Positions 34,440 to 43,437 of a DNA stretch of 64,000 nucleotides are shown one piece after another. Position 1 is the first letter of the stretch, and every line of letters starts with the position of its first letter. Made by a program: the position numbers and the translations under genes. A model generated the notes under the pieces. It saw only the letters and a program-made list of their open reading frames with translations. It made no database searches and was not told where the DNA came from. The DNA lies in assembly GCA_036501365.1 (NCBI GenBank), contig DASYAL010000055.1, positions 62,001-126,000 of the forward strand. Direction: 5' to 3'. This DNA is from CAIKMD01 sp036501365 (lineage in GTDB: Bacteria > Pseudomonadota > Alphaproteobacteria > ATCC43930 > CGMCC-115725).

Positions 34440-37222
34440 GCGACGGATCGGGCGTGCTGCCGCCAGGCGTCAAATTCTTCCTCGACTGCGTCGAGATCGA
34501 AGCGCTGCCCGGCGAGACGATCTGGCAAGCGGCCCATCGCCATAACACCGAGTTGCCGCATCTCTGCTACGCGCCTGAGCCAGGCTATCGTCCCGACGGC
34601 AATTGCCGCGCCTGCATGGTCGAGATCCAGGGCGAGCGCGCGCTCGCCGCTTCCTGCATCCGCAAGCCGACCGCGGGCATGAAAGTCGTCACGGCGAGCG
34701 AGCGTGCCGTCGCCAACCGCAAGCTCGTTTTCGAGTTGCTGGTCGCCGATCAGCCGCCAAAGACGGTCACCCACGATCCGGATTCCAAATTCTGGCAGCA
34801 TGCGACGCGCATCGGTGCGACATCGAGCCGGTTCCCTGCGCGTCATCAGCCCGTGCCCGACCGCTCGCATCCGGCGATGGCGGTGCATCTCGATGCCTGC
34901 ATCCAATGCAATCTTTGCGTCCGCGCCTGCCGTGAGGTGCAAGTCAACGACGTGATCGGCATGGCCGCGCGCGGCCCCGGTGCCAAGATCGTGTTCGATT
35001 TCGACGACCCGATGGGCCACAGCACCTGCGTCGCCTGCGGCGAATGCGTGCAAGCCTGCCCGACCGGCGCGCTGCTGCCCGCGACCATGGTCGATGCGCA
35101 AGGCGCCGCGCGGCCGAAGCCCGATCGCCATGTCGACAGCGTCTGCCCCTATTGCGGCGTCGGCTGCCAGATCACCTATCAGATCCGCGACGACGAGATC
35201 GTCGCGGTCAAAGGCCGCAACGGTCCGGCCAACGAGCAGCGGCTCTGCGTCAAAGGCCGCTTTGGCTTCGATTACATCACCCATCGGGACCGACTGAAAG
35301 TGCCGATGATCCGCAAGGACGGCGTGCCGAAACACGCGGCGGAGGATATCGACCCCGCCAATCCCTGGACGCATTTCCGCGAGGCCACCTGGGAAGAAGC
35401 GCTCGACCGCGCCGCTTCCGGTCTCAGGAAAATCCGCGACCAGCACGGCGGCGACGCGCTCGCCGGTTTCGGCTCGGCCAAGGGCTCGAACGAAGAGGCC
35501 TATCTCTTCCAGAAGCTGGTGCGCGCCGGCTTCCGCACCAACAACGTCGATCACTGCACGCGGCTCTGCCACGCCTCGTCGGTGGCGGCGCTGATGGAAG
35601 GCATCGGCTCGGGTGCTGTCACCGCGCCGTTCAACGCCGCCGAGGAAGCCGAGGTGATCATCGTCATCGGTGCCAATCCGACCGAGAACCATCCGGTCGC
35701 CGCGACCTATTTCAAACAGGCGGCGAAACGCGGCGCGACGCTCATCGTGATGGACCCGCGCGGCCAAGCATTGAAGCGGCATGCGACGCATATGCTGCAG
35801 TTCAAGCCGGGTCAGGACGTGCCGATGCTGTCGGCGCTGCTGCACACGATCATCTACGAAGATCTGCACGACAAGCAATACGTCCAGGCGCATACCGACG
35901 ATTTCGAGGCGGTGAAGGACAGTGTCAAGGACCGCACGCCCGAAGCGATGGCCGGGCGCTGCGGCATCGATGCCGAGATCTTGAAGACCGTCGCGCGCAA
36001 ATATGCGCGGGCCGAGACCGCGATCATCTTCTGGGGCATGGGCATCTCGCAGCACGTCCACGGCACCGACAACGCGCGCTGCCTCATCGCGCTCGCCATG
36101 ATCACCGGCCAAGTCGGACGGCCGGGCACCGGTCTTCATCCGCTGCGCGGCCAGAACAATGTGCAAGGCGCGTCGGATGTCGGCCTCATTCCGATGTTTT
36201 ATCCCGACTATCGCAAGGTCGAGGATGTCGAGATGCGCCGCATCTACGAAGAGCTCTGGGGCGCGGCGGCCGATCTGAAGCGCGGCCTCACCGTCGTCGA
36301 GACAATGACCGCGATCCACGAGGGCAAGGTTCGCAGCATGTATATCATGGGCGAGAATCCGGCGATGTCGGATCCGGATGTCGAGCATGCGCGCGAGGCC
36401 CTCGCGAAGCTCGAGCATCTCGTGGTGCAGGATCTCTTCCTCACCGAGACCGCGCGCTATGCGGATGTCGTGCTGCCGGCCTCGGCCTGGCCCGAGAAGG
36501 ACGGCACCGTCACCAATACCAACCGGCAAGTGCAGCGCGGGCGCGCAGCGCTGCCGTTGCCCGGCGACACGCGCCAGGATCTCTGGATCATCCAGGAGAT
36601 CGCGCGCCGCCTCGGCCTCAACTGGAATTACGCCGGTCCGGCCGATGTCTTTGCCGAGATGAAAAAGGGCATGCCGTCGCTCGACAACATCACCTGGCCG
36701 CGGCTCGAGCGCGAAAGCTCAGTCACCTATCCGTGCGACGCGGAGGATAAGCCCGGAAACGAGATCGTCTTCGGCGACGGCTTCCCGACGCCGAACGGCC
36801 ACGCAAAGCTCGTCCCGGTCGGGCTCGTGCCGCCGGCCGAGCTGCCCGATGCGCAATATCCGATGGTGCTGACGACCGGCCGCCAGCTCGAGCATTGGCA
36901 CACCGGTGCCATGACCCGCCGTGCCAGCGTGCTCGACGACCTCGAGCCCGAGGCGGTCGCGAGTCTCGCGCCCTCCGATCTCTGGCATATGGGCGTGAAG
37001 GCCGGCGACCCGATCCGCGTCGCGACACGCCGCGGCACGATCGAATTGAAAGCGCGCGCCGACAGCGCTGTGCCGCCGGGGATGGTGTTCATTCCATTCT
37101 GCTACGCCGAGGCGGCGGCGAACGTGCTCACCAACCCGCAGCTCGATCCCTTCGGGAAAATTCCCGAATTCAAGTTCTGCGCCGCCCGCATCGAGAAGAT
37201 CGAGCAGGCGGCCGCAGAATAG
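34436..37222 (+). CDS. fdsA: NAD-dependent formate dehydrogenase alpha subunit (molybdenum, Fe-S)
   Basis: A 928-residue catalytic subunit. In order it has an N-terminal 2Fe-2S domain ('YRPDGNCRACMVEIQG'), a His-Cys-type Fe-S region, a two-[4Fe-4S] ferredoxin segment ('CIQCNLCVRACREVQ' and 'CVACGECVQACPTGAL'), then the molybdopterin oxidoreductase body, opening with 'CPYCGVGCQITYQI'. The Mo ligand aligned with the selenocysteine of E. coli FdhF is Cys378 in DHCTRLCH, followed by the conserved His379. It oxidises formate to CO2. The usual accessory genes fdsC and fdsD do not follow. Confidence 0.93.
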   Translation: MSDGSGVLPPGVKFFLDCVEIEALPGETIWQAAHRHNTELPHLCYAPEPGYRPDGNCRACMVEIQGERALAASCIRKPTAGMKVVTASERAVANRKLVFELLVADQPPKTVTHDPDSKFWQHATRIGATSSRFPARHQPVPDRSHPAMAVHLDACIQCNLCVRACREVQVNDVIGMAARGPGAKIVFDFDDPMGHSTCVACGECVQACPTGALLPATMVDAQGAARPKPDRHVDSVCPYCGVGCQITYQIRDDEIVAVKGRNGPANEQRLCVKGRFGFDYITHRDRLKVPMIRKDGVPKHAAEDIDPANPWTHFREATWEEALDRAASGLRKIRDQHGGDALAGFGSAKGSNEEAYLFQKLVRAGFRTNNVDHCTRLCHASSVAALMEGIGSGAVTAPFNAAEEAEVIIVIGANPTENHPVAATYFKQAAKRGATLIVMDPRGQALKRHATHMLQFKPGQDVPMLSALLHTIIYEDLHDKQYVQAHTDDFEAVKDSVKDRTPEAMAGRCGIDAEILKTVARKYARAETAIIFWGMGISQHVHGTDNARCLIALAMITGQVGRPGTGLHPLRGQNNVQGASDVGLIPMFYPDYRKVEDVEMRRIYEELWGAAADLKRGLTVVETMTAIHEGKVRSMYIMGENPAMSDPDVEHAREALAKLEHLVVQDLFLTETARYADVVLPASAWPEKDGTVTNTNRQVQRGRAALPLPGDTRQDLWIIQEIARRLGLNWNYAGPADVFAEMKKGMPSLDNITWPRLERESSVTYPCDAEDKPGNEIVFGDGFPTPNGHAKLVPVGLVPPAELPDAQYPMVLTTGRQLEHWHTGAMTRRASVLDDLEPEAVASLAPSDLWHMGVKAGDPIRVATRRGTIELKARADSAVPPGMVFIPFCYAEAAANVLTNPQLDPFGKIPEFKFCAARIEKIEQAAAE

Positions 37223-37228
37223 CGCGGT

Positions 37229-38521
37229 TTATTCCGCCGCCCGCGGCTGGGTCTCCGTCCGTGTTCCGGTGATCTGCGCAGCGCGCAACGGCCGCAGCAC
37301 GAACAGTGCCAGCGCGACGACCACGAAGTTGCCGATGGCAGAGACCAGGAAAACGGCATGCCAGCTTCCGGTCGCATCTTTGAGGACGTTTGCAAGCGGC
37401 ACCAGGAAGGCGGAGGTTCCTTTCGCCGTGTAAAGCAGGCTCGCATTCGTCGTCGCGTATTTCGGACCAAATGTGTCGGTGCAGGTCGACGGGAAGAGGC
37501 TGAAGATCTCGCCCCAGGTGAGGAAGATCAAGCCGGCGAAGATGACGAAGGCCCACGGGCTGGTACCGAAGCTCCCCAGCAGCCAATAGGCGATGCCACC
37601 GAGGCCGAAGGCGATCGCCATCGTATTCTCGCGCCCGATCAAATCGGACACCCAGCCGAAGAACGGCCGCGCCGTCCCGTTCATGACATTATCGATGATC
37701 AGCGCGACTGTCAGCGTCGTGCCGCCGAGGAAAATGACGGAATCGGCGATGCCGAAGCTCTTCGCGATCAGCGCGAGCTGCGCCGTCGCCATCAATCCGC
37801 TGGCCGAGACGATGTTGAACATGATGAAGAGCAGCCAGAAGGTCGGCGTCCTCAGCACTTCGTACCAAGTGAAGCTGCGCGTCGTCTGTTGCACGCGCGC
37901 GGTCGGCACCGCGACCGGCGCCTCGCCTTGCAACGGTCCGCGCAACAGCCAAGCGGCGAGGAAGATGACGATGCCCTGGACGAGGCCGAACCAAAAGAAG
38001 GTCGCGGCATAGCCGTGCGACGCGATCATCGACCGAATCGGAATGACCGTCAGCGCGGCGCCGGCGCCGAAGCCGGCGGCGGTCAGCCCGACCGCGAGGC
38101 CGCGCCGATCAGCGAACCATTTAACGGCATTGCCGACGCAGGTCGCGTAGATGCCGCCGGCGCCAATGCCCGAGAGGATGGCGCCGACATAGAGCATGGT
38201 CAGCGTTTCGGCCATCGAGTTGATGATCCAGCCCATGGCCACAAGCACGCCGCCGGCGGCGATCATGAGTTTCGGGCCGAGCCGCGGGCCGAGGTTGTCG
38301 ACAATCCAGCCGTCGATCGGCGTCGCCCAGGTCTCGAAAGCAATGAAGAGGCTGAACGCGAATTGGATGCCGGCCACGTCCCAATGCTGTGTTTGCATCA
38401 TCGGCTGAACGAACAGGGTCCAGCCATATTGCAGATTGGCGATCAGCACCATGCAGATGATGCCGGCCGTCAATTGCAGCCATCGAAAGGAACTGCTCGT
38501 CGTCGCTTGTGTCATCGCCAT
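37229..38521 (-). CDS. OFA-family MFS transporter, probable oxalate/formate antiporter
   Basis: A 430-residue protein with 12 predicted membrane helices and OFA-family blocks 'LQYGWTLFVQPMMQTQHWDVAGIQFAFS', 'GIGAGGIYATCVGNAVKWFADRRGLAVGL' and 'SLFPSTCTDTFGPKYATTNASLLYTAKG'. The last is typical of OxlT-like carriers. It would exchange oxalate for formate across the inner membrane. It is convergent with fdsA (6 bases apart) and lies 13 kb from oxc/frc, with formate dehydrogenase next to it. The start is the ATG at 38521 after a GGGGG site; the frame extends upstream to 38569. Confidence 0.88.
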   Translation of the reverse strand: MAMTQATTSSSFRWLQLTAGIICMVLIANLQYGWTLFVQPMMQTQHWDVAGIQFAFSLFIAFETWATPIDGWIVDNLGPRLGPKLMIAAGGVLVAMGWIINSMAETLTMLYVGAILSGIGAGGIYATCVGNAVKWFADRRGLAVGLTAAGFGAGAALTVIPIRSMIASHGYAATFFWFGLVQGIVIFLAAWLLRGPLQGEAPVAVPTARVQQTTRSFTWYEVLRTPTFWLLFIMFNIVSASGLMATAQLALIAKSFGIADSVIFLGGTTLTVALIIDNVMNGTARPFFGWVSDLIGRENTMAIAFGLGGIAYWLLGSFGTSPWAFVIFAGLIFLTWGEIFSLFPSTCTDTFGPKYATTNASLLYTAKGTSAFLVPLANVLKDATGSWHAVFLVSAIGNFVVVALALFVLRPLRAAQITGTRTETQPRAAE

Positions 38522-38695
38522 GCTCGTTTCCCCCGTGGGTTTTTCTGCGTCGCTGGTCTGGCACCGCAACGTCTGTTCGCGTTAGTGTCAATGAATAGTA
38601 GCCAAAATCGGTTAGGTGTGGGCAAGTTTTTCGCTTGCACGCCGTGCGGCGATTTCCAACCATCGGTGCGGCGGCGGTCAGGAGACGCGGCGATC

Positions 38696-39415
38696 ATGAC
38701 CCTTTCGCGGCGCAGCATGCGTGCAGTAATCGTCGGTCTCGGTGTGCTCCTGGCGGCGGTTCGGCCGGTATCCGCCCAGGCACCGGCGGGCAGCGATCAG
38801 CCGATCCTGCATCTCAGCGAAACGGCGCAGCGCGACGTGCCGCGCGATCTGCTCCACGCCACGCTGTCGGTCGAGGCGAGCGATACCGACGCTGCAAAGC
38901 TCCAAAACGGGATCAATCAGCGCATGACCGCGGCGTTGGCGCGCATCAAGCAAGTGCCGGATGCCGCGATCGATATGGCAGGCTATAGCGTTTATCGCGA
39001 GAGTCCCGACAAGACGCCGGCGCGCTGGCACGGTAGCCAGTCGGTCACGCTGACGAGCAAGGATTTCGCGGCGTTGCTCGGATTGATCGGCGCGCTGCAG
39101 CAACAAGGCTTGCTGCTACAGAGCCTCGCGCCCGACGTGTCGCGCGAGGCGCGGCAAGCGGTTGAGGATTCACTCACCAACGAGGCGCTGACGCGCCTGC
39201 AGCAGCGTGCCGACCGGGTCGCCGCGGCGCTCGGCACCAAAGTCGCCGGATTCCGCTCCGTCAGCGTCGGCAACGTTTCACCGCCGCCGGTGCCGATCCG
39301 CGCCATGGCGATGGCGGCGGCTGTTTCCGCCTCGCCGGCGCCGCCGGTCGTCGAGCCGGGCAGCGCGACGGTCTCGGTGACCCTCTCCGGCGATATTGCA
39401 TTGGCGCCGCGCTAG
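38696..39415 (+). CDS. periplasmic SIMPL domain (DUF541) protein
   Basis: A 239-residue exported protein. Residues 1-27 form a signal peptide ending PVSA. The SIMPL/DUF541 body runs from 'LHLSETAQRDVPRDLLHATLSVEASDTDAAKLQNGINQRM' to 'SATVSVTLSGDIALA', with the central 'SVTLTSKDFAALLGLIGALQQQG'. Homologues (YggE, BP26) form ring-like periplasmic or outer-membrane assemblies linked to oxidative stress, with no proven enzyme activity. An AGGAG site sits 11 bases before the ATG. It has its own promoter region, divergent from the antiporter. Confidence 0.87.
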   Translation: MTLSRRSMRAVIVGLGVLLAAVRPVSAQAPAGSDQPILHLSETAQRDVPRDLLHATLSVEASDTDAAKLQNGINQRMTAALARIKQVPDAAIDMAGYSVYRESPDKTPARWHGSQSVTLTSKDFAALLGLIGALQQQGLLLQSLAPDVSREARQAVEDSLTNEALTRLQQRADRVAAALGTKVAGFRSVSVGNVSPPPVPIRAMAMAAAVSASPAPPVVEPGSATVSVTLSGDIALAPR

Positions 39416-39467
39416 ACGGGAATGGCTCGGCGGCTTACATAGATCGCAGCGAGTACAGGAGCCCATC

Positions 39468-40301
39468 ATGGCCGAACTTGCCGAAATCGACGCCGCGCCG
39501 CGCACGATCGAAGCTTCCGTCAACTATATGCTCGATACGGGCGACAAGCCTTTCACCTACACCGGCGGGCCCGGCTCGACCGATATCCGCAGCGGTGGCA
39601 CGCCCGATCCGCACGCCGTTACCATCCATAACGGCCGTCTCGTGCCGGGCGGCTTCGCGCTCGAGCGCAACGGCTTCCGCTTCATCGAGCACGACACGCA
39701 GATGCGCGACTTCTTCGACGAGACCGAACTCGCGCGCGTCTACTATCCGGAGATGGAAGCGCTCATCAAGCGCGAGACCGGCGCCAAGCGCGTCGTCGTC
39801 TTCGACCATACCTTGCGCACCGCCGATGACGAGATGCGCGAGGCGAAGAAGATCCGCGAGGTCGTGCGCCGCGTGCATAACGATTACACCGAATGGTCAG
39901 GGCCGCAGCGCGTGCGCGATCTCATGGGCGACGAGACCGAGGCGCTGCTCCAAAAGCGCTTCGCCATCGTCCAGTGCTGGCGGCCAATCCGTCATCCGGT
40001 CGAAACCCATCCGCTCGCGCTCTGCGATGCCCGCAGCATGGTGTTCGATGATTTCGTCATCTCGGAGCGCCGCTATCCCAACCGCGTCGGCCAGACTTAT
40101 GCGGTGAGATATAATCCCAACCACCAATGGTATTGGTTCCCGCGCATGCGCCGCGACGAGGCGCTGGTGTTCAAGGTGTTCGATTCGGAGAAGAATGGCG
40201 GCGCGCGTTGGACCGCGCATACCGCCTTCGACGATCCGAGCTCGCCGCCGAATGCGCGACCGCGCGAAAGCATCGAGATCCGCACCCTCGCTTTCTTTTA
40301 G
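39468..40301 (+). CDS. CmcJ/NvfI-family oxygenase-like protein
   Basis: A 277-residue protein of the CmcJ/NvfI/AsaB group. Hallmarks are 'VVVFDHTLRTADDEMR', 'RRVHNDYTEWSGPQRVRDLMG' with an H-x-D pair (His-Asn-Asp), 'RFAIVQCWRPIRHPVETHPLALCDARS' and the C-terminal 'YNPNHQWYWFPRMRRDEALVFKVFDS'. Fungal NvfI is a non-heme iron oxygenase, and CmcJ acts in cephamycin 7-methoxylation, so an Fe/2-oxoglutarate-type role is plausible, but the bacterial single-copy members have no known substrate. An AGGAG site precedes the ATG at 39468. The FAH-family gene follows 64 bases later on the same strand. Confidence 0.8.
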   Translation: MAELAEIDAAPRTIEASVNYMLDTGDKPFTYTGGPGSTDIRSGGTPDPHAVTIHNGRLVPGGFALERNGFRFIEHDTQMRDFFDETELARVYYPEMEALIKRETGAKRVVVFDHTLRTADDEMREAKKIREVVRRVHNDYTEWSGPQRVRDLMGDETEALLQKRFAIVQCWRPIRHPVETHPLALCDARSMVFDDFVISERRYPNRVGQTYAVRYNPNHQWYWFPRMRRDEALVFKVFDSEKNGGARWTAHTAFDDPSSPPNARPRESIEIRTLAFF

Positions 40302-40365
40302 AAGCTAGCGCGTCGCTTGCTGCTCGCCTAAGCTGCCCATCAATCGGGATCAAGGGGAGGGCAGC

Positions 40366-41310
40366 ATGCGGATTTTTTCCTATCGCCAGGGCAGTCAGCC
40401 GGGCGTCGGCGTCATCGCCGACAACGAGAGCTTCGTTGCGCTCGGCGAGGCCGCGCCCGATCTGCCGAGGACGCTTAAAGGCATCCTCGAGCTGCCGAAC
40501 GGCCTCGAGCGCGCGAAAGCCGCGGCGGCGACCAAGAAAGGTCTCAACGGTCTTGCCAGCGTCGCTTTCGATCCAGTGATCCCCGAGCCGAATGCGATCT
40601 GGTGCCTCGCCCTCAACTACAAGCTCCACATCAACGAGACCGGCCTCACCACCTCGGCGAAATATCCGCAAATTTTCCTGCGCATGCCCTGCACCCAGGT
40701 CGGGCATCTGCAGCCGATCCTCTGTCCCGATCCGAAGGTCGCGGTGAAATATGAATACGAGGGCGAGCTCGCGGTGATCATCGGCAAGGGCGGACGCCAC
40801 ATCCCGGTCGAGAAGGCGCTCGAGCATGTCGCCGGGTATTCCTGCTACAACGAAGGCTCGGTCCGCGAATATCAGGGCCATAATCGCCAATTCGGCCTCG
40901 GCAAGAATTTCGAGCAGTCCGGCAGCTTCGGCCCGTGGCTGATGACGCCCGACGAATTCGGCGACTGGTCGAAGCATCGCGTCATCACGCGCGTCAACGG
41001 CGTCGAGCGCCAGAACGCGACCACCGATCTGCTGGTCTTCGGCGTGCCGCAGCTCATCAACTATCTGAGCCAGGGCTATTACCTGCGGCCGGGCGACGTC
41101 ATTGTCTCCGGGTCGCCGGGCTCGCTGCCGCTGCACGCCGGTGAGAAGCCGACCTCGAAGAACGACGGTGGCGTCTATGTCGAGGGCATGGTGCAGATGA
41201 AGCCGGGCGATGTCTGCGAGGTCGAGATCTCGGGTCTCGGCACGCTGCGTAACCCGGTGGCGGCCGACGCACCGGCGAATTACCAGACGAGCCTCTATAC
41301 GCCGCGCTAG
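40366..41310 (+). CDS. fumarylacetoacetate hydrolase (FAH) family protein
   Basis: A 314-residue FAH-fold enzyme. Residues of about 75-310 hold the domain: 'NAIWCLALNYKLHINETGL', the metal-binding 'YEYEGELAVIIGKGGRHI', 'VAGYSCYNEGSVREYQGHNRQFGLGKNFEQSG' and 'GDVIVSGSPGSLPLHAG'. FAH-family members split C-C bonds or decarboxylate diketo acids using Mg2+ or Mn2+. The substrate is unknown. A GGGGAGGG site precedes the ATG. Its place just after a CmcJ-like oxygenase suggests a shared short pathway (inference). It is convergent with the broken alcohol dehydrogenase gene, 3 bases away. Confidence 0.87.
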   Translation: MRIFSYRQGSQPGVGVIADNESFVALGEAAPDLPRTLKGILELPNGLERAKAAAATKKGLNGLASVAFDPVIPEPNAIWCLALNYKLHINETGLTTSAKYPQIFLRMPCTQVGHLQPILCPDPKVAVKYEYEGELAVIIGKGGRHIPVEKALEHVAGYSCYNEGSVREYQGHNRQFGLGKNFEQSGSFGPWLMTPDEFGDWSKHRVITRVNGVERQNATTDLLVFGVPQLINYLSQGYYLRPGDVIVSGSPGSLPLHAGEKPTSKNDGGVYVEGMVQMKPGDVCEVEISGLGTLRNPVAADAPANYQTSLYTPR

Positions 41311-41313
41311 CTG

Positions 41314-42327
41314 TCAGAACTCGATCGCCAGCTTGCCGAAATGGCGGCCTTCGGCGATGGCCGCGATCGCCGCGCGGGTGTCCGCGAAGCCGAAGCGCCG
41401 TTCGTCGAGCACCGGCTTGAGCTGGTGCCGCTCGATGAAGCGCACCATCGCCGCGAAATCGTCGCGCGAGCCGAGGGTCACCGCCTGCAGCCTGAGGCCG
41501 CGCGTCACCACCCGGCCGAGCTCGAGCGTGGCCGTGGCGCCCGACAGCACGCCAATCAGCGCGACCGTGCCCCCGCCGCGCACCGCGCGGATCGATTGCG
41601 CCAGGGTTTGCGCGCCACCCAGCTCGATGACGAGGTCCGCGCCGCGCCCGCCGGTGAGGCGCCGCAGCTCCGCCGCCCATTCCGGCACGCGTTGATAATT
41701 GATCCCAAGCTGTGCGCCCAGCGCTTGCGCGCGCTGAAGTTTGTCGTCGCTCGATGAGGTGACGACCACGGTCGCGCCGAGCGCGCGCGCGAACTGCACG
41801 ACAAAAAGTGAGACGCCGCCGGTGCCTTAAGTGAGCACGAGATCGCCTGGCTTCACCGCCGCCATGGCGAGCGCGTTCCAGGCCGTCAGCGCGGCACAGG
41901 GGAGGGCGGCGGCTTCGGCCGCGCTCAAGCCTTGCGGCGCTTTCACGACGGCGTCCTCGCGCAGCGTCATGCGCTCGGCCATCACCCCGTCGACGCTTCC
42001 GCCCAATACCGCCTTGCGATGCTCGTCGCGCATCGGGCCGTTCAGCCAGTGCGGCATTACGATCGGGCAGACGAGATCGCCGACCGCGGCGCGGCGAACG
42101 CCGACACCGGTGGCGATCACGTCGCCAGCGCCGTCGCTCAGCATCACCAACGGCAGCGCGCCGCTGTCGCGGCCATAGCCGCCGCGCGCGAAGACGAAAT
42201 CGCGGAAATTCACCGTCGCTGCGCGCATAGCCACGATGAGCTCGCCGGAGCCCGGCGTCTCCGGCAGCGCGCGCTCGCCGGCGACGATGTGCTCCAATCC
42301 CCAGCCGGTCAGCTCGATCACCTTCAT
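41314..42327 (-). pseudogene. zinc-free MDR-type alcohol dehydrogenase/quinone oxidoreductase-like gene with an in-frame stop
   Basis: Read through, this encodes about 336 residues of a medium-chain dehydrogenase: GroES-like start (MKVIELTGWGLEHIVAGERA), 'VMLSDGAGDVIATGVGV', 'GLSAAEAAALPCAALTAWNAL', then the nucleotide-binding half 'GTGGVSLFVVQFARALGATVVV' to 'EGRHFGKLAIEF'. A TAA at 41827-41829 interrupts it exactly between VLT and GTGGVS, where family members usually have Gln; CAA to TAA would explain it. The reading frame is otherwise intact on both sides. Either it is a recent pseudogene or there is a sequence error. Without the stop it would be an ordinary gene. Confidence 0.85.
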
Positions 42328-42538
42328 CGCTGTCGATCCTCGCAACCCTGCTGTCGGCCTGGGCATATCGCGACCGCCTGTCAAGCGCCATCTGCGCGAC
42401 GGTGCAGGAAGTTGTTGATTCACGCATCGAGCGGTGAGAGTGTGATCGGGTTGGGGGCCGAGCGCGGGTTCGGCGCCAATCATCGAATAGAAGCGGCGGT
42501 CTTGTGATCAGCCGCCAAACGCAGGAAGGGGAGTCTTA

Positions 42539-42805
42539 ATGAGCAAGCAGGCACTCGTCGAGGCGCTAAAGAAGGTCGGTCTCAAGACGTCGGCTGCCGG
42601 CAAGGCCGTCGACGCCGTCACCGGGGTGATCGCGAAGGAGCTGAAGAAGAGTCAGAAATTCAGCATCCCGGGCTTTGGCTCTTTCCACGTCAGCAAGCGC
42701 GCCGCGCGCATGGGCCGCAACCCGCGCACCGGCGAGACGATCAAGATCAGGGCCAGCAAGGGCGTGCGTTTCAAGGCCGGCGCGAAGTTGAAGGGATCGC
42801 TCTGA
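42539..42805 (+). CDS. HU-family DNA-binding protein
   Basis: An 88-residue nucleoid protein. It has the HU/IHF arrangement: two N-terminal helices 'MSKQALVEALKKVGLKTSAAGKAVDAV', then 'FSIPGFGSFHVSKRAARMGRNPRTGETIKI' with the DNA-binding arm NPRTGETI, and a lysine-rich end 'FKAGAKLKGSL'. It bends and compacts DNA. The divergence from standard HU in the N-terminal half suggests a second or specialised paralogue. A strong AGGAAGGGGAG site precedes the ATG. A GC-rich hairpin follows. Confidence 0.93.
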   Translation: MSKQALVEALKKVGLKTSAAGKAVDAVTGVIAKELKKSQKFSIPGFGSFHVSKRAARMGRNPRTGETIKIRASKGVRFKAGAKLKGSL

Positions 42806-42843
42806 TCCGATCGGCCGTTCGCGCTCGCGCGATGGATATTTCG

Positions 42844-42876
42844 CCGGCTGCGGCAAGGTTTGCCGCGGCCGGTTTC
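42844..42876 (+). terminator. probable terminator after the HU gene
   Basis: A 13-base-pair stem: CCGGCTGCGGCAA (42844-42856) pairs with TTGCCGCGGCCGG (42860-42872) around a 3-base loop, with a single T-G wobble. It is followed by TTTC. It lies 39 bases after the HU stop. The T-run is short but the stem is very stable. Confidence 0.55.
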
Positions 42877-42896
42877 ATGTCATACTATTTCGCGCG

Positions 42897-43421
42897 ATGA
42901 GCTTTACCGTCCGTGAATTCCGCGATGCACTCGGCCTTTTTCCCACCGGCGTCGCGATCGTCACTACGGTCGATGCCCAGGGCCAGCCCGCCGGCATCAC
43001 CGTCAACTCCTTCACCTCGGTCTCGCTCGATCCGCCGCTGATCCTGGTGTCGGTCGCGCGCACCAGCCGCAATTTCGATCTTTTCAACGTCGTCAATCAT
43101 TTCGCGGTCAATCTCTTGCGCGAGGAGCAGCGCCAGATCTCGACCGCTTTCGCCAGCCCGACCGCCGACCGCTTCGGCTCGGTGCGGCACCGCCCTGGCC
43201 ACGGCAATGTGCCGCTGATCGAGGCGCACCTCGTCGCTTTCGAATGCGAGGCTTATGCACGCCATGACGGCGGCGACCACGTCCTGCTCTTAGGCAAGGT
43301 ACTGCGGCTAAGCATCACCCCCGACCTGCCGCCGAAGCCGCTGCTCTATTTCCGCGGCCAGTACCGCGAGCTATCCGAGCTCCATGCCGAGCTCGCGCCG
43401 TTCCGTCTCGAAGGCTGGTAG
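42897..43421 (+). CDS. flavin reductase family protein (FMN-binding split barrel)
   Basis: A 174-residue protein. It opens 'FTVREFRDALGLFPTGVAIVTTVDAQGQPAGITVNSFTSVSLDPPLILVSVA', a textbook flavin-reductase-like start, followed by 'NHFAVNLLREEQRQISTAFA' and the C-terminal 'LYFRGQYREL'. These enzymes reduce FMN or FAD with NAD(P)H and usually supply reduced flavin to a two-component monooxygenase. No such oxygenase is adjacent. The ATG at 42897 overlaps the end of an AT-rich promoter-like stretch (CATACTATTTC). It is convergent with the binding-protein gene. Confidence 0.92.
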   Translation: MSFTVREFRDALGLFPTGVAIVTTVDAQGQPAGITVNSFTSVSLDPPLILVSVARTSRNFDLFNVVNHFAVNLLREEQRQISTAFASPTADRFGSVRHRPGHGNVPLIEAHLVAFECEAYARHDGGDHVLLLGKVLRLSITPDLPPKPLLYFRGQYRELSELHAELAPFRLEGW

Positions 43422-43437
43422 GCCGACCGTCGCTGCT

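Noticed and set aside
34064..36529. Long open frame of 821 codons on the minus strand, opposite the formate dehydrogenase genes
   Set aside because: It is the antisense of fdsA and the fused beta subunit, rich in Arg/Ala/Asp/His, with no recognisable motif. High GC makes such long antisense frames common here.
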